From contig JAICLE010000023.1 in assembly GCA_025927545.1 (NCBI GenBank), positions 1-39,874 of the forward strand: a stretch of 39,874 nucleotides of DNA. The letters run 5' to 3'. A model generated the notes under the pieces. That model did no database searches, was not told the origin of the DNA, and saw only the letters and a program-made list of their open reading frames with translations. Of the stretch, positions 15,569 through 22,979 are shown piece after piece (position 1 is the stretch's first letter; each line of letters starts with the position of its first letter). Origin of the DNA: Gemmatimonadales bacterium (GTDB lineage: Bacteria > Gemmatimonadota > Gemmatimonadetes > Gemmatimonadales > GWC2-71-9). Position numbers and translations under genes: made by a program.

Positions 15569-15698
15569 GGCACGTACCCCGCGACCCGATGCCGGGCGAC
15601 ACTCGCGTAGTGAGAGGGGGAGCCCGCGGCGTACACTAATCGATTGGGGGGGAGCCGTCCATCCCGCGAGCACCCGCGCGACGCGACCGGGCGCTCGC

Positions 15699-16013
15699 TC
15701 AACCGTCTTCCGCTTCGACGATGAACAGGTCGTAGAGCTTCGTGATGGTGAGGAGAAACCGGATCTCCTCGCTGGGATTGCGGAGCACCACCGTCTGCCG
15801 CCGCTCGGCGGCCAGCCGCTGAATCAGCATCAGCGCGCCGAGGCCTGCGGAATCGACTTCGCGCGTGTGCATCAGGTCGATGACCAGCCGGCCGGAGCCT
15901 TCGGGCATCTCCTCGAGCAGCCGCTCCGCCGCCTGGCGGATCTCCACACGAGTCTCCAGGCCGAGCACTTCAGGCGCGGCCAGGCCACGTTCCAGATCCT
16001 GCGGGGTCCTCAT
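15699..16013 (-). CDS. STAS-domain protein (anti-sigma factor antagonist-like)
   Basis: The protein has 104 residues. The STAS fold is recognised from GRLVIDLMHTREVDSAGLGALMLIQRLAAERRQTVVLRNPSEEIRFLL, with the Ser of VDSAGLG at the usual phosphorylation position. Such proteins bind anti-sigma kinases (SpoIIAA/RsbV type) or scaffold stressosome-like and lipid-transport complexes. No partner kinase is visible. An AGGAGG-like ribosome site lies just upstream of the ATG at 16013. A long structured leader precedes it. Confidence 0.85.
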   Translation of the reverse strand: MRTPQDLERGLAAPEVLGLETRVEIRQAAERLLEEMPEGSGRLVIDLMHTREVDSAGLGALMLIQRLAAERRQTVVLRNPSEEIRFLLTITKLYDLFIVEAEDG

Positions 16014-16258
16014 CCATCCTCCTTCGGCACCGAGCTATCTCACCATGCTTCGGTGAGACCTCTAGTTTTGCGGCCCCGGATCACTCCGGGTGTGCTCTTA
16101 TCGGGCGGATCGACGCCTCGCCGCAGGTCACGTTGCGGCTGCGCCCCGGGAAAAGGCGAGTCTGGTGCCAGTGACGGCAAACTGATGTGCGAGACTGCCT
16201 TAGGGATGCCTATCCAGGCCTGAGTGCGACCGCTTGCGTCGCAGACCGCGAGATTGTA
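16014..16258 (-). promoter_or_regulatory. Candidate promoter and structured leader of the STAS gene
   Basis: On the minus strand TACAAT (16258-16253) is a good -10. TTACGC lies 17 bases upstream of it as a weak -35. Transcription near 16246 would give a leader of about 230 bases. The leader contains a TGCGAC...GTCGCA hairpin near its start and a perfect 7-bp hairpin at 16038-16058 (TCTCACC/GGTGAGA, 7-base loop) about 25 bases before the start codon. I could not match it to a known riboswitch class. Confidence 0.35.
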
Positions 16259-16288
16259 GTGCAAAAGGGGCTTGGGCGTAAGAGGAGA

Positions 16289-16348
16289 AAGTCGTGAGTC
16301 GTGGGTCGTAAGTCGGGGCCTCGGCTCACGACCCACGACTCAAGACTT
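16289..16348. repeat. Long inverted repeat at the 3' end of kup
   Basis: The arms at 16289-16309 and 16328-16348 are complementary at 20 of 21 positions, with an 18-base spacer. The core AGTCGTGGGTCGT is itself made of near-repeats of GTCGTGAG/GTCGTGGG. The element ends one base before the kup stop codon (16350), so it is placed to end kup transcription. No T-tract is present. Confidence 0.85.
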
Positions 16349-16349
16349 G

Positions 16350-18233
16350 CTACAGTTGAATCCTTGCCCCAAGCTCCAGCACGCGGTTGGGCGGCAGGTT
16401 GAAGAAGGCGGTCGCGGATTGGGCGTTCCGCGCCATGACGATGAACAGCAGCTTCCGCCAGCGCGCCATCCTCGAGTTGCCGTCGGGGAGCAGCGTCTCG
16501 CGGCCCAGGTAGAAGCTCGTCTCGGCGGGGCTGGCCCGGAGGCCGCCACGCTGCAGCGAGGCGAGCAGCGCCGGCACGTCGGGCGTCTCCATGAACCCAT
16601 AGCGGCCCACCACCCGGTGGAACCCGTCCCCCAAGGTCTTGAGTGTGAGGCGCTCCTCGCGCGACACCTGCGGGATTTCCTCGCCCTCGATCGACATGAT
16701 GACGACCGTCTCGTGCAGCACCTTGTTGTGCTTGAGATGGTGGAGCAGCACGACCGGGACGCCGGCCGGGTCCGAGGTCATGAAGACCGCCGTGCCCGGC
16801 ACCCGCGCCGGCCGGCGCCGCCGGATGTCCTCGAGAAAGAGGTCCAGCGGAAGCGCGCTTTCCCGCAGCGCCGACGCCACGCTCTCCCGCCCCCGCTTCC
16901 AGGTCGTCATCAGGACGTAGATGACCACCGCGATCAGGAGCGGAAGCCACCCGCCGCTCGCGACCTTCGCCATGTTGGCCCCGAGAAACGCCAGGTCCAC
17001 CGACAGGAAGAGCACCCCGACCAGCGCGACGCGCCAGCGCGGCCACTGCCAACGGTCCCGGGCCACCGTGCAGAACAGCACGGTCGTGATGGTCATCGTG
17101 CCGGTCACCGCGATGCCGTAGGCGGAGGCGAGGTTGTTGGTGGATTGGAACACCAGCACCAGCAGCACGCAGGTCACCGCCAGGAGCCGGTTGACCCCGG
17201 GCAGGTAGATCTGCCCGATGGCGGTCTGCGAGGTGTGCAGGATGGTGACTCGCGGGCTGTACCCGAGCTGGAGCGCCTGGCGGGTGAGCGAGAAGGCGCC
17301 CGAGATGAGCGCCTGCGAGGCCACCACCGCGGCCGCCGTCGCGATCCCCACCATCGGGTAGAGTGCCCACGCGGGAACGAGGGAATAGAACGGATTGCGC
17401 GCCGCCGAGGCGTCCACCAGCAGCAGCGCCCCCTGGCCGAAGTAGTTGAGCACCAGCGCGGGCAGCACCACGGCAAACCAGCCCAGACGGATGGGCCGCC
17501 GGCCGAAGTGGCCCATGTCCGCGTAGAGCGCCTCCCCGCCGGTCACCACCAGCACGACCGCTCCCAGGATCAGGAACCCGCGCGGCCAGTCCCGCAGGAA
17601 GAACGTGATCGCGTGCCACGGATTGATCGCGGCGATCACCTCCGGGTGCCGCATGATGCCACCGATTCCGAGCAGCGCGATGGACAGGAACCAGACGACC
17701 ATCACCCGGCCGAACACGGCTCCCACGCGGGCAGTGCCCCGGTTCTGGAACACGAACAGCGCCACCAGGATGACGCTCGCCAGGATCGGCACCACCCACC
17801 CGGGGATGCTCGACGCGATATCGATCCCCTCGACCGCGCCAAGGACCGAGATCGCGGGCGTGATGACGCCGTCGCCGTACAGGAGCGCCGCTCCGAACAG
17901 CGCCAACCCCACGAGCAGCGGTCGCGTGCGCCGGTCCCGGTGGCGCGGGTGCAGCAGGGCCAGGAGCGCCATGATGCCGCCCTCACCCCGGTTGTCCGCC
18001 TGCATGATGAAGGTCAGGTACTTGAGCGAGACCACGAAGTTGAGCGACCAGAAGATGAGCGAGAGCACGCCGAGGACATTCGTGGCCGTGGGTGCCACCC
18101 CGTACTCCGGGGCGAAGCATTCCTTGAGCGCGTACAGCGGACTGGTGCCGATGTCCCCATAGACTACGCCCAGCGCGGCGAGCGCGGCGGCCAGGGACGC
18201 GTGGCGGCGGGCCGGCTCGTGGTCGCCGGTCAT
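16350..18233 (-). CDS. kup: Kup-family potassium uptake protein (second copy)
   Basis: This is a 627-residue K+/H+ symporter of the KUP/HAK family. It has the family opening GVVYGDIGTSPLYALKECF, about twelve membrane helices to residue 450 (including GEALYADMGHFGRRPIRLGWF and NYFGQGALLLVD) and a soluble C-terminal region ending RVLELGARIQL. Kup takes up K+ at low external concentration. It starts three bases after the stop of an upstream paralogue, so the two are co-transcribed. A 186-bp stretch (17274-17459) differs from that paralogue at only two positions. The C-terminal regions are much more divergent, so the two proteins may differ in regulation. Confidence 0.95.
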   Translation of the reverse strand: MTGDHEPARRHASLAAALAALGVVYGDIGTSPLYALKECFAPEYGVAPTATNVLGVLSLIFWSLNFVVSLKYLTFIMQADNRGEGGIMALLALLHPRHRDRRTRPLLVGLALFGAALLYGDGVITPAISVLGAVEGIDIASSIPGWVVPILASVILVALFVFQNRGTARVGAVFGRVMVVWFLSIALLGIGGIMRHPEVIAAINPWHAITFFLRDWPRGFLILGAVVLVVTGGEALYADMGHFGRRPIRLGWFAVVLPALVLNYFGQGALLLVDASAARNPFYSLVPAWALYPMVGIATAAAVVASQALISGAFSLTRQALQLGYSPRVTILHTSQTAIGQIYLPGVNRLLAVTCVLLVLVFQSTNNLASAYGIAVTGTMTITTVLFCTVARDRWQWPRWRVALVGVLFLSVDLAFLGANMAKVASGGWLPLLIAVVIYVLMTTWKRGRESVASALRESALPLDLFLEDIRRRRPARVPGTAVFMTSDPAGVPVVLLHHLKHNKVLHETVVIMSIEGEEIPQVSREERLTLKTLGDGFHRVVGRYGFMETPDVPALLASLQRGGLRASPAETSFYLGRETLLPDGNSRMARWRKLLFIVMARNAQSATAFFNLPPNRVLELGARIQL

Positions 18234-18236
18234 GTC

Positions 18237-20171
18237 CTAGAACTGGATCTGGGCACCCAGCTCCACGACCCGGTTCGGGGGAAGATTGAAGAACGCGGTG
18301 GCGGTCTGGGCGTTCCGCGTCATCACGATGAACAGCTTCTTGCGCCACCGCGCCATGTGCCCGGTCCGGGGAATGGCGGCCGCGTCGCGCCGATGGCCGT
18401 CGCTCGCGATGAGCGTCTCCCGGCCCAGGTAGAAGGTCGTGCTCATGAGCGCCACCTCGACCGGTTTTCCGTCGCCATTCGGCCGGCCCAGCGAGCGCAG
18501 GATCGCGGGCACGTTCGGCGTCTCCATGAAGCCGTAGTGGGCGATCACCTGGTAGAACCCCTGTCCGAGCTCGCGGCAATGCACCCGATCGCTCACGTCC
18601 ACCTGGGGGATCTCCTCGGTGGCGATCGACATGAGCAGCACCTTCTCGTGCAGCACCTGGTTGTGCTTGAGGTGGTGCAGCAGCACCGGCGGCGCGCCGG
18701 TCGCGTCCGAGGTGAGGAACACGGCCGTGCCCCGAACCCGGTAGGGCTGCCGGCGGCCGAGGTCGTCGAGGAAGAGGCCCATCGGCAGACTGTTCTCGCG
18801 CACCAGGGCCGCGAGCCGCACCCGGCCCCGCTTCCAGGTGGACATGAGGATGTAGACACTCGCCGCCACCACGAGCGGGAACCAGCCGCCGTGGGGAATC
18901 TTGAGCAGGTTGGCCCCCACGAAGGACAGGTCCACCACCAGGAACAACGTCGTGAGCGCGGCGACCTTCCAGCGGCTCCAGTGCCACCGCCGCCGGGCCA
19001 CCACGGCGAACAGGATGCTGGTGATCGTCATGGTGCCCGAGAGCGCCACGCCGTAGGTCGCCGCCAGGTTGGCCGACGAGCGGAACGTCACCACCAGCCC
19101 CAGGCACGCCACCATGAGGAGGTTGTTGACGGCGGGAATGTAGATCTGCCCGATCTCGGTCTTCGAGGTGTGCACGATGTTGACGCGTGGGCAGTAGCCG
19201 AGCTGAACCGCCTGGCGGGTGAGCGAGAAGGCGCCCGAGATGAGCGCCTGCGAGGCCACCACCGCGGCCGCCGTCGCGATCCCCACCATCGGGTAGAGCG
19301 CCCACGAGGGAACGAGGGAATAGAACGGATTGCGCGCCGCCGAGGCGTCCACCAGCAGCAGCGCCCCCTGGCCGAAGTAGTTGAGCACCAGCGCCGGGAG
19401 CACGGCCCCGAACCACGCCAGGCGGATCGGCCGCTTGCCGAAGTGGCCCATGTCGGCGTAGAGCGCCTCGCCACCCGTCACCACCAGGATCACGGCCGCG
19501 AGGATGGTGATTCCGGCCACGCCCTGGCGCAGGAAGAAGTCCACGGCGTACCACGGATTGATCGCCCGCAACACCGAGGGCTCGCGCAGGATGCCGCCGA
19601 CGCCCAGCGCGCCCAGGCAGACGAACCAGACCGCCGTCACCGGCCCGAACACGGCGGCGACGCCCGCCGTGCCGCGGCGCTGGAAAAAGAACAGTCCGAG
19701 GATGATCAGGAAGGCGATCGGCACCACGAGGTGCTCGAGCGCCGGGGTGGCGATGCTGAGCCCCTCCACCGCGCCCAGCACGGAGATGGCCGGCGTGATG
19801 ATGCCGTCCCCGTAGAGCAGCGCGGCGCCGAAGAGCCCGGCCATGACCAGCGGGCGCCCGCGGCCCGACCGTGAGCCGCTGGGCCGGGCGAGCGCCATCA
19901 GGGCCAGGATCCCGCCCTCGCCGCGGTTGTCCGCCCGCATGACTACGGTCAGATACTTGAAGGTGACGACGAAGTTGAGCGACCAGAGGATCAGCGAGAG
20001 GATGCCGAGGACGTTCGGCTCGTTGACCGGGAACCCTTGCGGCCCCCAGAAGCACTCCTTCAGCGAATAGAGCGGGCTGGTGCCGATGTCCCCGTAGACG
20101 ATCCCCAGGGCGCCGAGCGCGAGGATGGCAAGCGCGCGCCCTCGGGGTGGCTCCTTGGCAGGCTGGGACAC
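18237..20171 (-). CDS. kup: Kup-family potassium uptake protein (first copy)
   Basis: This is a 644-residue KUP transporter starting with GTG at 20171, one base after the VKOR stop. It shares GIVYGDIGTSPLYSLKECF, the GEALYADMGHFGKRP loop, FGQGALLLVDASAARNPFYS and the C-terminal FFNLPPNRVVELGAQIQF with the next gene. The two are tandem paralogues. Relative to that paralogue it has a small insertion near residue 585 (ASDGHRRDAAAIPRTGH). Its position behind DsbA and VKOR genes in one transcription unit is unusual for a potassium transporter. Confidence 0.95.
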   Translation of the reverse strand: MSQPAKEPPRGRALAILALGALGIVYGDIGTSPLYSLKECFWGPQGFPVNEPNVLGILSLILWSLNFVVTFKYLTVVMRADNRGEGGILALMALARPSGSRSGRGRPLVMAGLFGAALLYGDGIITPAISVLGAVEGLSIATPALEHLVVPIAFLIILGLFFFQRRGTAGVAAVFGPVTAVWFVCLGALGVGGILREPSVLRAINPWYAVDFFLRQGVAGITILAAVILVVTGGEALYADMGHFGKRPIRLAWFGAVLPALVLNYFGQGALLLVDASAARNPFYSLVPSWALYPMVGIATAAAVVASQALISGAFSLTRQAVQLGYCPRVNIVHTSKTEIGQIYIPAVNNLLMVACLGLVVTFRSSANLAATYGVALSGTMTITSILFAVVARRRWHWSRWKVAALTTLFLVVDLSFVGANLLKIPHGGWFPLVVAASVYILMSTWKRGRVRLAALVRENSLPMGLFLDDLGRRQPYRVRGTAVFLTSDATGAPPVLLHHLKHNQVLHEKVLLMSIATEEIPQVDVSDRVHCRELGQGFYQVIAHYGFMETPNVPAILRSLGRPNGDGKPVEVALMSTTFYLGRETLIASDGHRRDAAAIPRTGHMARWRKKLFIVMTRNAQTATAFFNLPPNRVVELGAQIQF

Positions 20172-20172
20172 G

Positions 20173-20607
20173 CTAGGTAGCCCGGGGCTCCGGCGCTCGG
20201 CGCCGGGCGAGCAGCGCCAGGACCAGCACCGTCACGATGATCACCGCGGAGCCGACGCACCACCGGCAGATGGCGTGAATGACGAAGAGCTCGAGCCAGG
20301 TGAGATAGGCCGTAAACAGCACGCCGCCCGCGGCGAGCGCGCTGAGCAGATCGGCCGGCCACCGGCGCGACGCGAGCGCGGGCTGCAGCGCCAGCATCGC
20401 CAGCACGAACAGGAGCGCGTACCCGATCACCCCGATCAGGGCCACCTCGACGCCCGCGATCCGGCTCCAGGGGCTGGTCTGCACCGTCTCGCAGCCCCCG
20501 CTGCCGCACGCCAGCGTCCCGATGCGGCCGATCTTGTACAGGTAGAGGTACGCGGACACGAACAGCCCGAGCAGGCTCATGAGCGCCGCGCCCATCCGGT
20601 AGATCAT
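20173..20607 (-). CDS. VKOR-family thiol oxidoreductase (DsbB substitute)
   Basis: This 144-residue membrane protein has four hydrophobic helices. The loop cysteines are in LACGSGGCETVQTSPWSRIAGV (residues about 36-41), and the active-site pair CRWC is in ELFVIHAICRWCVGSA, after helix 3. This is the bacterial vitamin K epoxide reductase homologue. It re-oxidises DsbA-type proteins and passes electrons to quinone. Its ATG at 20607 overlaps the stop of the DsbA-like gene (ATGA), which strongly supports a dedicated VKOR/DsbA pair for disulfide formation in the periplasm. Confidence 0.92.
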   Translation of the reverse strand: MIYRMGAALMSLLGLFVSAYLYLYKIGRIGTLACGSGGCETVQTSPWSRIAGVEVALIGVIGYALLFVLAMLALQPALASRRWPADLLSALAAGGVLFTAYLTWLELFVIHAICRWCVGSAVIIVTVLVLALLARRRAPEPRAT

Positions 20608-21272
20608 CGCGCGCTGGCGGTGCGCGGCGCGAGCGAGTCGACCAGGCGGGTGATCGCGTCGGAGTCGAACCGGCCCTGGTACAGCCGACCGCCGACCAGG
20701 AGCGTCGGGGTCGAAGTCACCCCGACCCGCACGCCCTCGTCGTAGCTGGCCTGGATCCGGCCCGCGTACTTGCCCGCCCGCATGCACGCGTCGTAGCGGT
20801 CGAGGTCGAGTCCGGCCTCGCCGGCGTAGCGGCGGAACAGCTTCGCGGCATCCGAGGAGCCGGCCCACTCGGACTGGCCATCGTAGATCCGCTGGTGCTG
20901 ATCCCAGTACTTCCCCTGCTCGTCCGCGCAGGCGGCCGAATGCGCCGCCAGGCGCGAGTACTGGTGCTGCTGCAGCGGGAAGTCCCGGTAGCGCCAGCGG
21001 AGCCGGCCCGTCTTGATGAGCCGCTCCTCGATGGTCGGCATCTGGAGGGTCGCGAACGTCTGGCAGAAGGGGCACTGGTAATCGGCGTACTCCGTGATCT
21101 CGACCGGCGCGCTGGCGGAGCCCTTGATGTAGCCGCGGAACCCTGCCGTGTCCGACGGCTGGATGGTGACGTTCGCCGGAATGCTGGCCGTGGCGGGCCG
21201 GGAAAGCTGGTACCAGAGCGCGCCGAGCCCGATGACCGCGACGACGCCCAGAACCACATAGAAGCGCTTCAT
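20604..21272 (-). CDS. Membrane-anchored DsbA-like thiol:disulfide oxidoreductase
   Basis: The protein has 222 residues and starts at ATG 21272, coupled by ATGA to the upstream small gene; an ATG at 21293 is the alternative. Residues 4-25 form one uncleaved membrane anchor (YVVLGVVAVIGLGALWYQL). A DsbA/thioredoxin-like domain follows, with active site CPFC in YADYQCPFCQTFA and the cis-proline loop in VGVTSTPTLLVGG. It would oxidise cysteines in exported proteins and be recycled by the VKOR protein encoded next. Cytochrome c maturation, encoded about 5 kb away, also depends on thiol chemistry. Confidence 0.92.
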   Translation of the reverse strand: MKRFYVVLGVVAVIGLGALWYQLSRPATASIPANVTIQPSDTAGFRGYIKGSASAPVEITEYADYQCPFCQTFATLQMPTIEERLIKTGRLRWRYRDFPLQQHQYSRLAAHSAACADEQGKYWDQHQRIYDGQSEWAGSSDAAKLFRRYAGEAGLDLDRYDACMRAGKYAGRIQASYDEGVRVGVTSTPTLLVGGRLYQGRFDSDAITRLVDSLAPRTASAR

Positions 21273-21574
21273 TCCGCCTGGCCGTGCCGCCATGGTTCCT
21301 CGTCCTCCGGGTCGTCGGGGTGAAAGGGTTCCTGCCGCTGCGCCTCGTCGACGATCCGCCGGCTATCGGCCACCTCCGGCGTATCGTAGGTGACCCGGAC
21401 CTCGTAGTGGAACATCTCGCTCCGGGCGTCGCCCATCAGCCGCAGCAGCTCCGGAACGCCCCCGAGCAGGTGCCCGCCCCGGTCGAGCTCCCGGATTCGC
21501 TCCGCCAGCGCGCGCAGCATCTCCGCCAGCCGGTCCGCCCGCGCCTTGTCGTACACTTCATCGTGCTCTGCCAT
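21269..21574 (-). CDS. Small acidic protein of unknown function
   Basis: The protein has 101 residues and starts at ATG 21574 with GAGGT four bases upstream. It has two helices (YDKARADRLAEMLRALAERIRELDRGGHLLGGVPELLRLMGDARSEMF) followed by YEVRVTYDTPEVADSRRIVDEAQRQ and a very acidic end (HPDDPEDEEPW). I recognise no family. It is the first gene of the DsbA-VKOR-kup-kup unit and overlaps DsbA by four bases. The start is preceded by a perfect 18-bp palindrome that may control its translation. Confidence 0.65.
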   Translation of the reverse strand: MAEHDEVYDKARADRLAEMLRALAERIRELDRGGHLLGGVPELLRLMGDARSEMFHYEVRVTYDTPEVADSRRIVDEAQRQEPFHPDDPEDEEPWRHGQAE

Positions 21575-21583
21575 GGATACCTC

Positions 21584-21601
21584 GAGGGGCCGCGGCCCCT
21601 C
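21584..21601 (-). promoter_or_regulatory. Perfect palindrome abutting a ribosome-binding site
   Basis: GAGGGGCCGCGGCCCCTC reads the same on both strands. In the mRNA of the minus-strand gene its 3' half runs directly into the GAGGT ribosome site, four bases before ATG 21574. It could be a DNA-binding site or a stem that masks translation initiation. Confidence 0.5.
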
Positions 21602-21668
21602 GCTCAAGTTCGTGTCACTGTGGCCGATAAACATAATCACCCGGCCCGCGGGCCAATGGTCCGGGGGT

Positions 21669-21697
21669 TTGCACCAAAAGGTGCAACCGGATATATT
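21669..21697 (+). promoter_or_regulatory. Strong sigma-70-type promoter overlapped by a perfect inverted repeat
   Basis: TTGCAC (21669-21674), a 17-base spacer and TATATT (21692-21697) make one of the best promoter matches in the window. It lies 72 bp before the start of the small gene at 21769. The -35 and the front of the spacer form the perfect palindrome TTGCACC-AAAA-GGTGCAA (21669-21686), a likely operator. The half-sites resemble NtrC boxes (TGCACC...GGTGCA), but the spacing is shorter than in the classic site. Confidence 0.55.
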
Positions 21698-21768
21698 CCA
21701 TCGCGGAAAACGCCGCACATGAGACGCAGTTTCGTGACAGGCAGTTTCGACCCCAAGTAGGAAGGTGC

Positions 21769-22035
21769 ATGATCAAGAAGAAACCCGAGCGTGATCCCGA
21801 AGCGGTAGCGTTTGCCCAGGCCCGTGACGAGCTGTTCAGTCACATCCTCCGGTGTGGCGTGATCGACGCGCTCCCGGAGCATCAGAAGGACTGGTTCGAT
21901 GATACCATGCTCTACCTGGCCGACCGGTACGAGGACCTGAGCGAGGAGGAGCGGACCCAGCTGCGTGTACTGGGCGAGCGCTTCTGCCAGCCGGTCCAGC
22001 GGAAGGTGGAGGCGGTCACGACCGGCGCCGCGTAA
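21769..22035 (+). CDS. Small conserved-looking protein of unknown function
   Basis: This is an 88-residue charged, helical cytoplasmic protein (MIKKKPERDPEAVAFAQARD at the start). It has one Cys in ILRCGVIDALPEHQKDWFDDTMLYLADRY and a second in GERFCQPVQRKVEAV. I recognise no family. It has its own expression signals: a strong promoter with an operator-like palindrome, an AGGAAGG ribosome site and a textbook terminator directly behind it. It is therefore a well-expressed monocistronic gene and unlikely to be spurious. Confidence 0.8.
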   Translation: MIKKKPERDPEAVAFAQARDELFSHILRCGVIDALPEHQKDWFDDTMLYLADRYEDLSEEERTQLRVLGERFCQPVQRKVEAVTTGAA

Positions 22036-22058
22036 GCGGGTCGGTGCATGAAGCCGGA

Positions 22059-22095
22059 GCCCCGGTGCGCCATCGCGCACCGGGGCGTTTGTTTT
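22059..22095 (+). terminator. Intrinsic terminator
   Basis: A perfect 12-bp GC-rich stem (22059-22070 with 22075-22086), with four-base loop CATC, is followed by GTTTGTTTT. It lies 24 bp after the stop of the small gene at 21769-22035. It also separates this gene from the convergent outer-membrane-like gene. Confidence 0.9.
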
Positions 22096-22114
22096 GGGGA
22101 TCCCCTCCTGTAGC

Positions 22115-22588
22115 TCAGAACCCCTGCCAGCCCGCGGGGAGTCGCCGCCAGCGGTACCCCACCGCCAGCCGGGCGCCCCCGCCGACCCCCGCCTCGACGA
22201 ACCACCCCGATGGTGCGCCCGGGCGCGCCTCTACCCCGAGCGTAAGGACGACGTAGCCCTGATCCACCGGCCCACCCACCACAGCGACGCCCCCGGCGCC
22301 GTACACCCCGGCGCCGACCCGCCGGGTCGGGTTGAGGAGGAAGTGGATCAGCAGCTCGCCCCGCCAGGCGGCCTCCCTGCCGCTCACCCCTGCCAGCGCC
22401 GCGGCCGAGACCCGTGTGCGAAGCGAGGTGCGGAGCCCGCCGTAGGCACCCGCAGCGACGAGCGCCGGGTCGGACGCCGTGGCCATGGCCACGACGCCCA
22501 GCTCGGGAACCGACTGCGCGGAAGCGGGCGACCCCGCCAGAAATGCACCCGCCGAGACCACGGCCATGCTAGCCCAGCGTGAGCCCAT
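22115..22588 (-). CDS. Small secreted/outer-membrane beta-barrel-like protein
   Basis: The protein has 157 residues. Its signal peptide ends in SPASAQS (about residue 25). The remainder alternates Gly-rich amphipathic strands (VGAGVYGAGGVAVVGG, GWFVEAGVGGGARLAVGYRWR) and ends in a C-terminal aromatic (WQGF), as small outer-membrane barrels do. I recognise no specific family. Its ATG lies 20 bp inside the end of the OsmC gene, and the three genes OsmC, this gene and the phosphatidyltransferase appear to be one operon. Confidence 0.65.
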   Translation of the reverse strand: MGSRWASMAVVSAGAFLAGSPASAQSVPELGVVAMATASDPALVAAGAYGGLRTSLRTRVSAAALAGVSGREAAWRGELLIHFLLNPTRRVGAGVYGAGGVAVVGGPVDQGYVVLTLGVEARPGAPSGWFVEAGVGGGARLAVGYRWRRLPAGWQGF

Positions 22589-22979
22589 GCGTGACCCGGA
22601 TGTCCGCCGCGAGCGAATGCAGCACGGAGCAGTACTTCTCGGTCGAGAGCTCCACCGCCCGGCGCGCCTTCGCCTCGTCGAGCCCCTCGCCTCGCAGGTG
22701 GTACTCGAGATGAATGGCGGTGTAGCGCCGCGGCTGCTCCTCCCGCCGCTCGCCGCTCACCTCGATTCGGAGCTCGCGGAGCCCCACCCGCATCTTCTCG
22801 AGGATGCTGACGACGTCCGAGCCGCTGCACGCGGCTGCGGCCAGAAGCAGCGTGAGCATCGGGCCAGGGGCCGCGGCGCCGTCACCGTCGATCACCATGG
22901 CCGGCCCACCCGGCTCGCCGCCTCGAAAGACGAACCGCTCCTGCCAGGTCAGCGATGCCCGCTTTGTTTCGGTGGTCAT
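22569..22979 (-). CDS. OsmC/Ohr-family peroxide-detoxifying protein
   Basis: The protein has 136 residues and starts at ATG 22979, overlapping the upstream stop by four bases. The two redox cysteines are in LLAAAACSGSDVVSILEKMR (about residue 49) and VELSTEKYCSVLHSLAAD (about 115). This cysteine layout is that of OsmC-type hydroperoxide reductases, which reduce organic peroxides using lipoyl or thiol donors. The YTAIHLEYHLRGEGLDEAKARRAV segment is also typical of the family. Confidence 0.9.
   Translation of the reverse strand: MTTETKRASLTWQERFVFRGGEPGGPAMVIDGDGAAAPGPMLTLLLAAAACSGSDVVSILEKMRVGLRELRIEVSGERREEQPRRYTAIHLEYHLRGEGLDEAKARRAVELSTEKYCSVLHSLAADIRVTHGLTLG

Noticed and set aside
16014-16349. 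c-di-AMP (ydaO) or c-di-GMP riboswitch near the kup genes
   Set aside because: No conserved core of either class was found. The region is downstream of kup and belongs to the STAS gene leader.
16272-19874. A 1200-codon open frame on the plus strand
   Set aside because: It is antisense to the two kup genes, its translation is Arg/His/Glu/Pro-rich with no motif, and the minus strand encodes clear transporters. It is a high-GC shadow.
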